A stretch of DNA of 64,000 nucleotides from Vibrio spartinae (lineage in GTDB: Bacteria > Pseudomonadota > Gammaproteobacteria > Enterobacterales > Vibrionaceae). The stretch lies in NCBI RefSeq assembly GCF_024347135.1, contig NZ_AP024907.1, positions 2,719,001-2,783,000 on the forward strand, written 5' to 3'. This document shows, one piece after another, positions 44,087-53,864 of this stretch; position 1 is the stretch's first letter, and each line of letters starts with the position of its first letter. Made by a program: the position numbers and the translations under genes. The notes under the pieces are model-generated. The model was not told the origin of the DNA. It was given only the letters and a program-made list of their open reading frames with translations, and did not search any database.

Positions 44087-44119
44087 AATGGCAAGTCAAT
44101 TGGACTTGCCATTCTTTTT
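44087..44119 (+). terminator. Terminator after the HAD phosphatase gene
   Basis: Perfect stem aatggcaagtc / gacttgccatt with a five-base loop, then a T-rich tail (ctttttctg). It lies 32 bases after the stop and faces the convergent ABC-2 operon. Confidence 0.85.
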
Positions 44120-44179
44120 CTGTCGCATTCTTTTCCTTTGTGTCACAGGGACTGAACGGAGCAACTGCTGACCTTCACA

Positions 44180-45289
44180 TTAATCCAAAGATTTCTTAAA
44201 CCGCATTGAGGCAACCACTAAACCAAGCAGGGTAAATCCAATCATCCATAATGTATCGCGCCACAAATCGAGCAGGTCGGCACCTCGGAGAACAATGCCC
44301 CGAATCATCCGCATAAAATGCGTCGCGGGTAACACTTCAGCAATCCACTGTGCCATCACGGGCATTCCCTCATAAGGAAAGATAAATCCGGACAACAAGA
44401 TTGAAGGCAGTAAGATAAACACGGTCATCTGCATCGCCTGAAGCTGGGTAGTTGCAATCGTTGAAATCATCAATCCCAGCGTCAAACTGGCAGAAATAAA
44501 TAATAACGTTCCCCATAAGATTTGACTGAATACCCCGTGAATCGGGACATCAAAAATGACATGCCCCAATCCCAGAATAATGGCCACCTGAATCAGACCA
44601 ATAAATATATAAGGAATAATTTTCGCGACCATCAATTCCATCGGATGGATCGGTGTGGTGATTAACAGCTCCAGATTGCCTCGCTCCCGCTCGCGGACAA
44701 TCGCAGCACTGGTAAACAGAATCATCGTCATGGTGAGAATCACGCCGAGTAATCCGGGGACGATATTGACGGCCGAGCGTCGGCTTGGGTTGTAATAAAG
44801 TGCGATATGAAATGTCTGTGCCGGTCCCTGCCGCTGAACACGACCGTTCTGTAAGCCGAGTCCGTTCAGTGACATATGCTGCAAGCCCATGACTGCCGAA
44901 CTGATCATCGTATCGGTTCCATCGACAATCCACTGCCCCAACACTCGCCCCTCAACCCAACGCTGATCCAAATCTTTCGGCAGAATCATTGCCGCCCGGA
45001 CAATCCCCCGGTGAATCGCTTGCTCCGCTTCTTTGGCCGTCGCATAGTGCTGGGTAATATCCACGACCTGAGTCACTCGCACGGCTTCAGTTAATATTCT
45101 CCCCGAGGTACTGTCACTCAGATCAACAACGGCAACCGGCACATGGCGAACATTGGTATTGATCGCAAAACCAAACAAAATCAATTGAATCAATGGGATC
45201 ATCACCACCATGCCGAATGTAATCCTATCCCGGGAGAGCTGACGCAACTCTTTGACCATCACGGCTTTCATCCGGTAGAAAGCATTCAT
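44180..45289 (-). CDS. ABC-2 type permease (YbhR/YbhS-like)
   Basis: Start at ATG 45289, overlapping the ATPase stop as ATGA; 369 residues. N-terminal helix, a large periplasmic domain (about 45–170), then five helices with the ABC-2 signature region RERERGNLELLITTP. Only one permease gene is present, so it would work as a homodimer, unlike E. coli YbhS/YbhR. Drug or cation export is the family role. Confidence 0.9.
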   Translation of the reverse strand: MNAFYRMKAVMVKELRQLSRDRITFGMVVMIPLIQLILFGFAINTNVRHVPVAVVDLSDSTSGRILTEAVRVTQVVDITQHYATAKEAEQAIHRGIVRAAMILPKDLDQRWVEGRVLGQWIVDGTDTMISSAVMGLQHMSLNGLGLQNGRVQRQGPAQTFHIALYYNPSRRSAVNIVPGLLGVILTMTMILFTSAAIVRERERGNLELLITTPIHPMELMVAKIIPYIFIGLIQVAIILGLGHVIFDVPIHGVFSQILWGTLLFISASLTLGLMISTIATTQLQAMQMTVFILLPSILLSGFIFPYEGMPVMAQWIAEVLPATHFMRMIRGIVLRGADLLDLWRDTLWMIGFTLLGLVVASMRFKKSLD

Positions 45290-46212
45290 TGCCGTTTCTC
45301 CCCGGTGACACAGACAAACACATCTTCCAGACTGGGGCGCACCAGCGCTATTTCTGCATTGCTCAATGTCGGCACCTGAGCTTTCAACCACTCAATCGGT
45401 GCTGCGACATCTTGTTGAATGAGCACGCGTAGTCGGATCCCTAACTGGGCCGCCGAGCGAACCGCCGCAAACATCAGTAAATGTTCTTTCAATCCGCGGA
45501 GGTTCTCCGCCCGAATTTCCACCACATGCACGCCCATATCACGCATGAGTTGCTCCGGTTCTCCGTCGGCACGAATCCGCCCTGAATCCATAATCGCCAA
45601 CCGATGACAACGTTCAGCTTCATCCATATAGTGGGATGTAACCAGAATGGTCGTCCCCTGAGCGGAGAGGTCAAACAGTTGTTCCCAGAACTCTCGCCGG
45701 TTTTCCGGATCAACGGCTGACGTCGGCTCATCCAGAAATAACAACTCAGGATGATGCATGGTTGCTGCGGCCAGAGACAAACGCTGTTTTTGTCCGCCAC
45801 TCATTCCTCCGACGCGTTGCTTACGTCGTTGGTCCAATCCATACGTCTGAAGTTGCTGAGTGAGACGCTGTCTGAGTTGTTGGTGACTCATGCCGAAGAT
45901 CTGCCCGATAAACTGCAGATTTTCTTCGACAGAGAGATCGTCGTAAAGTGAGAATTTTTGCGTCATGTAGCCAATTTTCAGCCGGAGGCGCTCTGATTCG
46001 CGGGGAATATCCAGCCCTAAGACTTTCACTTGCCCTGAAGTGGGATGCAATAAGCCAGTGAGAACCCGAATCGTGGTTGATTTGCCGCAACCATTCGGCC
46101 CGAGAAAACCATAGATCGACCCTTTCGGAATTTGCAGCCGGACATCCTCAATTGCAGTAAAATCCCCAAATCGCTTCACAACATTTTCCGCCTCAATGGC
46201 ATACGTTGTCAC
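45286..46212 (-). CDS. ABC exporter ATPase
   Basis: 308 residues, a single nucleotide-binding domain. Walker A GPNGCGKST, signature GMSGGQKQRLSLAAA, Walker B LLFLDEPTS, switch His in SHYMDEA. E. coli YbhF has two such domains, this has one. It overlaps its fusion protein gene and its permease gene by four bases each. Confidence 0.93.
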   Translation of the reverse strand: MTTYAIEAENVVKRFGDFTAIEDVRLQIPKGSIYGFLGPNGCGKSTTIRVLTGLLHPTSGQVKVLGLDIPRESERLRLKIGYMTQKFSLYDDLSVEENLQFIGQIFGMSHQQLRQRLTQQLQTYGLDQRRKQRVGGMSGGQKQRLSLAAATMHHPELLFLDEPTSAVDPENRREFWEQLFDLSAQGTTILVTSHYMDEAERCHRLAIMDSGRIRADGEPEQLMRDMGVHVVEIRAENLRGLKEHLLMFAAVRSAAQLGIRLRVLIQQDVAAPIEWLKAQVPTLSNAEIALVRPSLEDVFVCVTGEKRQ

Positions 46213-47165
46213 GGTCTGAGCCCTCCGAGTTCCACCTGAGCCGGAATGCCGGAAGGGAGTGATTGCGCTGAATCATCCAAATCAATTTCAGCCAGATACA
46301 TCAACCGAGAGCGTTCTTCCTCCGTCAATGCGTAGTAAGGGGTAAAGGATGGTTGCTCCGAGACGCGGCGAACTTTGCCCCGAAAAACTTTGTCAACCCC
46401 ATCAACATGGACATTGACCATCAACCCAGTCACAAACTGAGTCCGGTATCGCGCGGGGACATAAACCCGGGCATAAGGCACCCGATCAGCTTCAATCACG
46501 GCAACCGCCTGATTGACCATCACCCGTTCGCCAAGTTGATAAGGCAGGCTGTCCAGCACACCATCGCGCGTGGCAACGATGGTCAACTCATCCAGTTGGT
46601 GCTGTTGTAACATCACACCAGCGGTTGCGGCATCCAGTGCCGCTTTCGCCTGGTCAATATCTTCAATTCGGGAGCCTGCTGTCAGTTTAGCGAATGCTTC
46701 TCTGACGGCATTCAATTCAGCCTGAGCGGTATCACGACCGGCCAACGCCCGATCTTTCTCCGACTGACTACTGAGTTTTTTCGCGACCAGTTCACGGGTG
46801 CGCTGATAATTTTTTTCGGCTTCAATAAAACGGGCCTCAGCACGAACGACATCCGCTTTTGCGGCCGCAATATCTTCCGGACGTTCGCCATTGGTGAGTT
46901 TCTGTAAGTAGGCTTTCGCTTGTGCCTGTTCAGCAACGGCCTGCGCCAACTGCATCATCTGACGTTGCCGATCAAGTTGCACCAGGACCTGCCCTTGAGT
47001 CACCGGCGAACCTTCTTTCACCGGTAAATCACGGATAATTTCGTTAGCCGTTGCAGTCAGAGTCACCCGATCTCGTTCTAAAGTGCCTAATGCAACGTTA
47101 TCTGTATCCGTTTGACAGGCGGTGAGTAGAATCATCAGGATCGCATGGTAGATCAGTCGCTGCAT
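46209..47165 (-). CDS. HlyD-family membrane fusion lipoprotein
   Basis: 318 residues. Lipobox LLTAC near residue 17 predicts a lipoprotein, whereas E. coli YbhG has a signal sequence or anchor. Lipoyl half EGSPVTQGQVLVQLD, a long coiled-coil hairpin (about 75–165), then the second half GERVMVNQAVAVIE. Forms the periplasmic link of the exporter. Confidence 0.9.
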   Translation of the reverse strand: MQRLIYHAILMILLTACQTDTDNVALGTLERDRVTLTATANEIIRDLPVKEGSPVTQGQVLVQLDRQRQMMQLAQAVAEQAQAKAYLQKLTNGERPEDIAAAKADVVRAEARFIEAEKNYQRTRELVAKKLSSQSEKDRALAGRDTAQAELNAVREAFAKLTAGSRIEDIDQAKAALDAATAGVMLQQHQLDELTIVATRDGVLDSLPYQLGERVMVNQAVAVIEADRVPYARVYVPARYRTQFVTGLMVNVHVDGVDKVFRGKVRRVSEQPSFTPYYALTEEERSRLMYLAEIDLDDSAQSLPSGIPAQVELGGLRP

Positions 47166-47214
47166 TGATGCTTCTCCACGATTTAGATGAGCGTTGTGTC
47201 AGTCAAGTGGCACT

Positions 47215-48774
47215 TCACAAACCAGATGAGGACTTCATCCGCTCAACCAATGTTGCTAAAGATGCGGGTTTGCCAATATAGTAACCCTGAGCCATATGGC
47301 ATCCGATCTGATGGAGCAGCGCCAGCTGTTCTTTGGATTCTACACCTTCAGCCAAGATCGACAAGTTCAGATGTTTTGCCATGTGAATCAACGTTGAAAT
47401 TACATATCGATCTCGTTCGGAGTCCACCAGCGCACGGGTGAAAATCTGATCAATTTTTAAACAGCTAATGGGGAGATCTTTCAGTCGCCCCAGACAAGAA
47501 TACCCGATGCCAAAATCATCAATGGCGATATGCACACCAAGAGCTCTCAATTCAGTGAGCTTCTCCCGGATATCATCAAAGATGTCACAGACTAACGCAG
47601 ATTCCGTCAATTCTAAAACCAGCCGATGCGGGGGAAATTCATGGGCCGATAATGCCCGCTGAATTTGACTGACAAAATCACTCATCCAGAAATGCCGCGA
47701 GGTGATATTCACCCCTAAACGCTGATCCGCTTGCAAAAATGATTGCGCATCTTCTAGGGCCTGATACAACGCCCATAAGCCGATTTCTTCAATATGTCCT
47801 GTGTCTTCGGCAATCTGAATCAATTGTGCTGTCGGTATCAGTTTTCCTTTTAACTCCCAACGAATGAGTGCTTCATAGCCGATGATCTGCTCATTCTTCA
47901 GTGATAATTGTGGCTGATATGCCATATGGAACGTTTTATTTTGCAGCGCGGTTTTCAGATCAGATTCAAGCTGGTAGCGCGCATAGAGAATCTCGGCCAT
48001 CCCAGAGGTATAGAGTTCAATTTGTCCTCTTTTGGTCACTTTAGAATGATACATGGCAATATCAGACGCTTTGAGTAAATCGGCTGCTGTATAACCATCA
48101 TGAGGGTAGATAGCCACTCCGGCACTAAAACGTAACGCCAGATCATTTTCATCTAAACGATAAGATTCTTCCTGTAAGGATTTAATCCGTTCCAGTACGG
48201 GAGCCAGCTCATCTTCATCTTTCAGCTCGAGTAAAACCAGATACTCATCCCCGCCTAAACGCCCGACAATGTCACTTTTGCGGATCGTATAACGCAGCCG
48301 CTCACCGAAGACCTGCAATAACAAGTCGCCTTTGGCATGACCATAGGTATCATTGACCATTTTGAAATTATTCAAATCAATGAATATCACGGCCACCTGA
48401 CACTCCAGCCGCTCTGCCCGGTGTATCATTTGTGTTAGGCACTCCAGAGAATAGGCGCGGTTTGGCAATTGGCTCACTTGATCGAAAAAAGCTTTATCCG
48501 AGACTTCATGGAGAAGGTCACGTAAATCCTGCATCCGACGATAAGCATAGAAAATCCCACCGAGGCCGAACCAGAAGACAATCAATGTAATCTCATCCAT
48601 TTCCCAAAGTTCATGTTGACGACTAAAAAAATAGAGTTGTTCGAACAGATCAACTTTGGCTATCAAAGAGATACAGGACAATATCAGAACAATCGTACAG
48701 ATATAGAAAAGATCACGTTTAGCCCGTGCCCGAATCTCTTTTCCTAAACTGATCTGCATGTATTTTTGTTTCAT
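47215..48774 (-). CDS. Membrane GGDEF-EAL protein
   Basis: 519 residues. Two membrane helices at about 20–40 and 60–80, then GGDEF with GGDEY at the active site and an RxxD I-site five residues before it, then EAL. The EAL part keeps the metal and catalytic residues (YEALIRW, NITSRHF, ELTESAL, IDDFGIGYS, KID, EGVES), so phosphodiesterase activity is likely. The GGDEY part may be an active cyclase or a GTP sensor. Confidence 0.93.
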   Translation of the reverse strand: MKQKYMQISLGKEIRARAKRDLFYICTIVLILSCISLIAKVDLFEQLYFFSRQHELWEMDEITLIVFWFGLGGIFYAYRRMQDLRDLLHEVSDKAFFDQVSQLPNRAYSLECLTQMIHRAERLECQVAVIFIDLNNFKMVNDTYGHAKGDLLLQVFGERLRYTIRKSDIVGRLGGDEYLVLLELKDEDELAPVLERIKSLQEESYRLDENDLALRFSAGVAIYPHDGYTAADLLKASDIAMYHSKVTKRGQIELYTSGMAEILYARYQLESDLKTALQNKTFHMAYQPQLSLKNEQIIGYEALIRWELKGKLIPTAQLIQIAEDTGHIEEIGLWALYQALEDAQSFLQADQRLGVNITSRHFWMSDFVSQIQRALSAHEFPPHRLVLELTESALVCDIFDDIREKLTELRALGVHIAIDDFGIGYSCLGRLKDLPISCLKIDQIFTRALVDSERDRYVISTLIHMAKHLNLSILAEGVESKEQLALLHQIGCHMAQGYYIGKPASLATLVERMKSSSGL

Positions 48775-49316
48775 TGTGATTTATCATTTTTGGAGGCGCA
48801 CAGTCAGGAAGTGTCCCTATGCCCCTGAGAAACAAATTAATTCAGCAGTGGTCAAACCAATGCTACCTTATGTAAAGCGTAGACCAAATTGTCATATTAT
48901 TGATAAGCTTATTGAGCAAAGAAAATACTGTACTACTCAAATATCCAGCGACAGCAGATGAAAATATTGCTTTATTCCCATAAACAGAATAAACCACCAA
49001 TAGAACTGACAATATAAAATATTGATGAAATGGATTTCATTAGACTCTTTTGTCTGCCTTTGCTAGCAAAAAACCAGATAAAAAACCACATTTAAAGTTT
49101 TAAAAAGATCAAATCATTAATTTATTGTTAACTAAATGGCAAATTCATCTAAAAGTTGCTAGGGTAACGGGATATTTGTAAAGTGGGCATAATGAGTAAA
49201 GTCAACTTGTCCAACATATAGAATCCAGTATTTCTTTCGTTTATTCGGATACCTATATTGACACTCACTTTATGAATACGATCACGGATGTCATCACACA
49301 AAATCTGGAGTTTTAC
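48775..49316 (+). other. Long AT-rich region upstream of oppA
   Basis: About 540 bases without a credible gene. It is expected to hold divergent promoters for the GGDEF-EAL gene and oppA and a long oppA leader, a typical small-RNA target elsewhere. A possible oppA promoter is listed separately. Confidence 0.5.
49156..49184 (+). promoter_or_regulatory. Possible oppA promoter
   Basis: TTGCTA, 17-base spacer, TAAAGT (four of six matches each), about 130 bases before the oppA ATG. CATAAT ten bases further on is an alternative -10. Confidence 0.3.
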
Positions 49317-50948
49317 ATGAATAAAAATAAGATTTCCCGAGCAATGATGCTGGGATTAGGCCTGACTCTAGCCGGCACAACATTACCATCTTATGCAGCA
49401 CACGTTCCCGAAGGCACAAAACTCTCCCCAGTACAAGAATTAGTCCGGGGAAATGGTTCAGAAATCGAAACGCTTGATCCACAGAAAGTCAATGGAGTTC
49501 CCGGTGCTAACGTAGACAGAGACTTGTTTGAAGGTCTGGTCAATGAAGATGGCTACGGCAAACTTATCCCCGGTGTCGCAGACAAATGGGAAACCAAAGA
49601 TAATAAAACATTTATTTTTCATCTCCGTAAAAACGCACAATGGTCTAATGGTGACCCCGTCACGGCTGATGATTTCGTTTACGGATGGCAACGGCTTGTC
49701 GATCCTGCAACCGCTTCACCTTATGCTGAATATTTGCAGTTAGGTAATGTGACCAATGCAGAAGATATCGTTGCGGGTAAGAAAGACAAATCGACGCTGG
49801 GTATTAAGGCGATCGACACCCATACACTTGAAGTCCATCTTGATAAACCCACACCTTACTTTGTCAAAATGTTGGTTCACCAATCAACGTTCCCGGCACC
49901 ACGTAAAGTCATCGAAAAATGGGGCAATAAATGGACTCGGCCAGCGCACTTTGTCGGAAATGGTGCGTACGTTCTGGACAAATGGGTTGTCAATGAGCGT
50001 TTAGTTCTCAAGCGCAATCCGCTTTACTGGAATAACGCTGAAACGATCATTAATAAAGTCACTTATCTACCGATTGAAAGTCAAAATGCTGAAATGAACC
50101 GTTTCCTCGCGGGTGAGATGGACTCCACCTACGAAATGCCGGTTGAACACTTCAAACGACTTAAGAAAGACCACCCTGAATCGGTTTCTGTCACCGGATA
50201 TCTGTGTAACTACTACTACGATTTCAATATGCGGAAAAAGCCATTTGACGATGTTCGAGTCAGAAAAGCACTCTCTTATGCGATTGACCGCGATATCATC
50301 ACAAAGGCCATTATGGGACAAGGCCAGAAGCCAGCTTACGCCTTTACGCCAGATATTACTGCCGGCTTCACGCCACCGATGCCGGAATATGGCAAGTGGA
50401 CACAGAAAAAGCGGGACCAAAAAGCGCGTGAACTTTTGGCTGAAGCAGGTTATGACAAGAGTAATCCGTTAACATTGACGCTGATTTACAACACATCTGA
50501 CAACCATAAGAAAGTAGCCACGGCGATTCAATCCATGTGGAAAAAAAGCTTAGGTGTCAAAGTCAATCTGGAAAATCAGGAATGGAAAACATTCTTAGAC
50601 AACCGTCGTCAAGGTAACTTCGAAGTCGCTCGCGATGCTTGGTGTGGTGACTATAACGAAGCATCGACCTTCCTCTCTCAAATGCTCTCCAACAACAGCG
50701 GTAACTATGCCCACTATCAAAGCAAAGCTTATGACAGTGCCATGGAAAAAGCGATGGTGAGCACGTCAGACACTGAGCGCGCCAACTACTATGCCCAAGC
50801 AGAAAAGTTGATTGCGCAAGATATGCCCGTGGCTCCGACTTACCAATATGTAAAAGCGCATTTACTCGCGCCTCACGTTGGTGGTTATCCGATCCATAAT
50901 GCGGGAGACATGACTTACACTCGGGATATGTATATTAAAGCAAAATAA
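49317..50948 (+). CDS. oppA: Oligopeptide-binding protein OppA
   Basis: Start at ATG 49317 (MNKNKISRAM) behind TGGAG; 543 residues. Signal peptide ends near SYA/AHVPEG. SBP family 5 pattern: ETLDPQKVNG, LRKNAQWSNGDPVTADDFVYGWQRLVDP, and GDYNEASTFLSQM. Binds peptides in the periplasm for the OppBCDF transporter encoded downstream. Confidence 0.96.
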   Translation: MNKNKISRAMMLGLGLTLAGTTLPSYAAHVPEGTKLSPVQELVRGNGSEIETLDPQKVNGVPGANVDRDLFEGLVNEDGYGKLIPGVADKWETKDNKTFIFHLRKNAQWSNGDPVTADDFVYGWQRLVDPATASPYAEYLQLGNVTNAEDIVAGKKDKSTLGIKAIDTHTLEVHLDKPTPYFVKMLVHQSTFPAPRKVIEKWGNKWTRPAHFVGNGAYVLDKWVVNERLVLKRNPLYWNNAETIINKVTYLPIESQNAEMNRFLAGEMDSTYEMPVEHFKRLKKDHPESVSVTGYLCNYYYDFNMRKKPFDDVRVRKALSYAIDRDIITKAIMGQGQKPAYAFTPDITAGFTPPMPEYGKWTQKKRDQKARELLAEAGYDKSNPLTLTLIYNTSDNHKKVATAIQSMWKKSLGVKVNLENQEWKTFLDNRRQGNFEVARDAWCGDYNEASTFLSQMLSNNSGNYAHYQSKAYDSAMEKAMVSTSDTERANYYAQAEKLIAQDMPVAPTYQYVKAHLLAPHVGGYPIHNAGDMTYTRDMYIKAK

Positions 50949-50971
50949 GCCATTCCGAGTTATCAAGACAG

Positions 50972-50997
50972 GGCTGTATGGCAGATGTCATACAGCC
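50972..50997 (+). other. Intercistronic hairpin between oppA and oppB
   Basis: Perfect stem ggctgtatg / catacagcc with an 8-base loop and a short T-run (TTTCC). Probably a partial terminator or mRNA-stabilising stem that keeps the abundant binder above the membrane subunits. Confidence 0.7.
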
Positions 50998-51040
50998 TTT
51001 CCATTTCACAGTTGCAATTAAAATACACAAGAGTGAGTTT

Positions 51041-51961
51041 ATGCTTAAATTCATTGCGAAACGGATGTTGGAAGCTATACCGACGCTACTGGTGCTGATC
51101 ACGATATCCTTTTTTCTTATGCGCTTTGCGCCCGGAAGCCCGTTCTCTTCAGAGCGAGCCGTTCCACCTCAGGTTCTTGCGAACATCAATGCCGAATATG
51201 GATTGGATAAACCAATTAGTGTCCAGTACTTCACTTATCTGAAAAATATTGTGCATGGCGATTTCGGCCCTTCCTTTAAATATAAAGATTTCAGTGTGAA
51301 TGAGTTGGTCGGAAAAGCGTTACCGGTTTCAGCCAAAATCGGGGCAACCGCCTTTGTCTTTACCCTCATTCTCGGTGTCGCGATTGGCACAATCGCGGCC
51401 CTGAAACAGAACACCTGGCTGGACTATTCATTAATGGCAACGACCATGTTGGGTATCGTGATCCCCTCCTTCGTCTTTGCTCCGGTGCTGATCTTTATCT
51501 TTTCCATTAATTTAGAATGGTTACCCGCCGGAGGCTGGAATGACGGCTCTTTCAAATATATGGCACTCCCCGTACTCGGCATGTCGTTACTCTATATTGC
51601 AACGTTTGCCCGAATTACCCGAGGCTCGATGATTGAAACCCTCAACAGTAATTTCATTCGCACCGCCAAAGCCAAAGGGCTTAATTATGGTTATATCGTC
51701 ATTCGTCATGCTTTAAAGCCTGCGCTGTTACCGGTCGTATCTTATATGGGACCTGCATTTGTCGGCATTATTACCGGTTCAGTAGTCATCGAGACAATCT
51801 TTGGTTTACCGGGGATCGGGAAGCTATTCGTAAACGCAGCCTTTAACCGAGATTATTCTCTGGTACTCGGGATTACCATCCTGATTGGATTTTTGTTTAT
51901 TTTGTTCAACATGATCGTCGATATTCTGCTCGCTTATATCGATCCAAAAATCCGCTATTAG
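51041..51961 (+). CDS. oppB: Oligopeptide permease OppB
   Basis: Start at ATG 51041 (MLKFIAKRML); 306 residues, identical to the usual OppB length. Six membrane helices and the EAA loop as AKAKGLNYGYIVIRHALKPALLP. Forms the channel with OppC. Confidence 0.96.
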   Translation: MLKFIAKRMLEAIPTLLVLITISFFLMRFAPGSPFSSERAVPPQVLANINAEYGLDKPISVQYFTYLKNIVHGDFGPSFKYKDFSVNELVGKALPVSAKIGATAFVFTLILGVAIGTIAALKQNTWLDYSLMATTMLGIVIPSFVFAPVLIFIFSINLEWLPAGGWNDGSFKYMALPVLGMSLLYIATFARITRGSMIETLNSNFIRTAKAKGLNYGYIVIRHALKPALLPVVSYMGPAFVGIITGSVVIETIFGLPGIGKLFVNAAFNRDYSLVLGITILIGFLFILFNMIVDILLAYIDPKIRY

Positions 51962-51975
51962 AGAGAGGCAGACAC

Positions 51976-52878
51976 ATGTTAGGAAAAAAAGATAATGTCC
52001 AAGCGCTGGAGCGATTTAGCGAGCAATTGGAAATTGAAGGAAGAAGCTTATGGCAAGATGCCCGAATGCGCTTTGTACGCAACAAAGCAGCAATGGTCAG
52101 CCTGGTTATTCTGGTTTTGATTACCTTAGCGGTACTCATTTTACCTTATTCAGCCACTTACAGTTTTGATGATACCGATTGGTATGCGATGAATGCTGCC
52201 CCTTCCGCCGAACATACCTTCGGCACGGATTCGCTGGGCCGGGATCTGTATGTCCGAACCTTGATTGGCGGTCAGATTTCACTGGCTGTTGGTGTTCTGG
52301 GGGCGCTGGTTGCGGTCATTATCGGCACGCTGTATGGCGCGGCTTCCGGGTTTATTGGTGGCCGAGTAGACCGTGTGATGATGCGTATGCTGGAGATTTT
52401 GTACGCAATCCCCTTTATGTTTTTCGTCATCGTACTGGTCACCTTTTTTGGTCGTAACATCATGCTCATCTTTGTTGCCATCGGGGCGATTTCATGGCTG
52501 GATATGGCACGGATCGTTCGGGGGCAAACCCTAAGCCTACGCAGTAAAGAATTTATTGAAGCGGCGCATGTCTGTGGTGTCAGCCAGTGGAAAATTATCA
52601 CTCGCCATATCGTCCCGAATGTACTGGGCATTGTGGTCGTCTATTCAACACTGCTTATCCCGACGATGATTCTGACTGAGTCATTCCTCTCTTTCCTCGG
52701 TCTGGGTGTTCAAGAGCCACGGACAAGCTGGGGGGCCTTGCTGCAAGAAGGAGCAAATACGATGGATCTGGCAATCTGGCAGCTCGCATTTCCCGCCGCA
52801 TTTATGATTGTGACTCTATTTTGTTTTAACTATGTTGGCGATGGATTGCGTGATGCACTCGATCCAAAAGACAGATAA
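51976..52878 (+). CDS. oppC: Oligopeptide permease OppC
   Basis: 300 residues; GAGAGAGGCA precedes the ATG. A cytoplasmic N-terminus, six helices, and the EAA loop EAAHVCGVSQWKIITRHIVPN. Periplasmic FGTDSLGRDLYVR segment typical of OppC/DppC. Confidence 0.96.
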   Translation: MLGKKDNVQALERFSEQLEIEGRSLWQDARMRFVRNKAAMVSLVILVLITLAVLILPYSATYSFDDTDWYAMNAAPSAEHTFGTDSLGRDLYVRTLIGGQISLAVGVLGALVAVIIGTLYGAASGFIGGRVDRVMMRMLEILYAIPFMFFVIVLVTFFGRNIMLIFVAIGAISWLDMARIVRGQTLSLRSKEFIEAAHVCGVSQWKIITRHIVPNVLGIVVVYSTLLIPTMILTESFLSFLGLGVQEPRTSWGALLQEGANTMDLAIWQLAFPAAFMIVTLFCFNYVGDGLRDALDPKDR

Positions 52879-52892
52879 TCCGGGAGCATTGT

Positions 52893-53864
52893 ATGAACTT
52901 AATTGATGTAAAAGATCTCCGGGTTGAATTCTCGACACCGGACGGCACCGTCACTGCCGTCAACGATCTGAACTTTTCATTAAAACAGGGCGAGACTCTG
53001 GGAATCGTCGGTGAGTCCGGCTCCGGAAAATCTCAGACTGTATTTGCAATGATGGGACTACTGGCAAAAAACGGTAAAGTTTCCGGTAGCGCCTTGTTTG
53101 AAGGCAAAGAAATCCTGAATCTGCCAGAAAGAGCGCTCAATAAAATTCGCGCAGAACAGATTGCCATGATATTCCAGGATCCAATGACCTCTTTGAATCC
53201 TTATATGAAAGTCAGTACGCAGCTGATGGAAGTCCTGATGAAGCATAAAGGCATGGGGAAAGCAGAGGCATTCGAAGAATCAATTCGGATGCTGGAAGCG
53301 GTTAAAATCCCGGAAGCGCGGAAGCGTATCAACATGTATCCCCATGAATTCTCAGGAGGAATGCGCCAGCGGGTAATGATCGCCATGGCGTTGCTGTGCC
53401 GTCCCAAATTATTGATCGCGGATGAGCCGACAACAGCACTCGATGTCACCGTTCAGGCACAGATTATGGATCTGCTTAACGAGCTGAAATCAGAGTTCAA
53501 CACCGCCATTATCATGATTACTCACGATCTTGGTGTCGTCGCCGGCTCTTGTGAGAAAGTTTTGGTGATGTACGCAGGCCGAACCATGGAATACGGCAGC
53601 GTCAACGATATTTTCTATCAGCCAAGTCATCCTTATGCCGAAGGGCTACTGCGGGCGATTCCTCGTCTGGATACCGAAGGAGATGTTCTCCCGACCATTC
53701 CAGGCAACCCACCCAATCTACTACGGCTTCCCCCCGGCTGCCCTTATCAGGAACGATGCCATCGGGTCACAGAACGCTGTAAACATGAAACACCAGCCCT
53801 TACAACGTTTGGCAATCAACGTCAACGGGCCTGTTTTTCTGACTGGGAGACTTGGGAAAAATGA
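52893..53864 (+). CDS. oppD: Oligopeptide transport ATPase OppD
   Basis: 323 residues. Walker A GESGSGKSQ, signature FSGGMRQRVMIAMA, Walker B LLIADEPTTALD. The C-terminal Cys-rich segment (CPYQERCHRVTERCKHE) matches the OppD/DppD iron-sulfur-like region. Overlaps oppF by four bases. Confidence 0.96.
   Translation: MNLIDVKDLRVEFSTPDGTVTAVNDLNFSLKQGETLGIVGESGSGKSQTVFAMMGLLAKNGKVSGSALFEGKEILNLPERALNKIRAEQIAMIFQDPMTSLNPYMKVSTQLMEVLMKHKGMGKAEAFEESIRMLEAVKIPEARKRINMYPHEFSGGMRQRVMIAMALLCRPKLLIADEPTTALDVTVQAQIMDLLNELKSEFNTAIIMITHDLGVVAGSCEKVLVMYAGRTMEYGSVNDIFYQPSHPYAEGLLRAIPRLDTEGDVLPTIPGNPPNLLRLPPGCPYQERCHRVTERCKHETPALTTFGNQRQRACFSDWETWEK

Noticed and set aside
48758..48961. 67-codon plus-strand ORF upstream of oppA
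   Set aside because: It overlaps the start of the GGDEF-EAL gene on the other strand and has no ribosome binding site or recognisable pattern.
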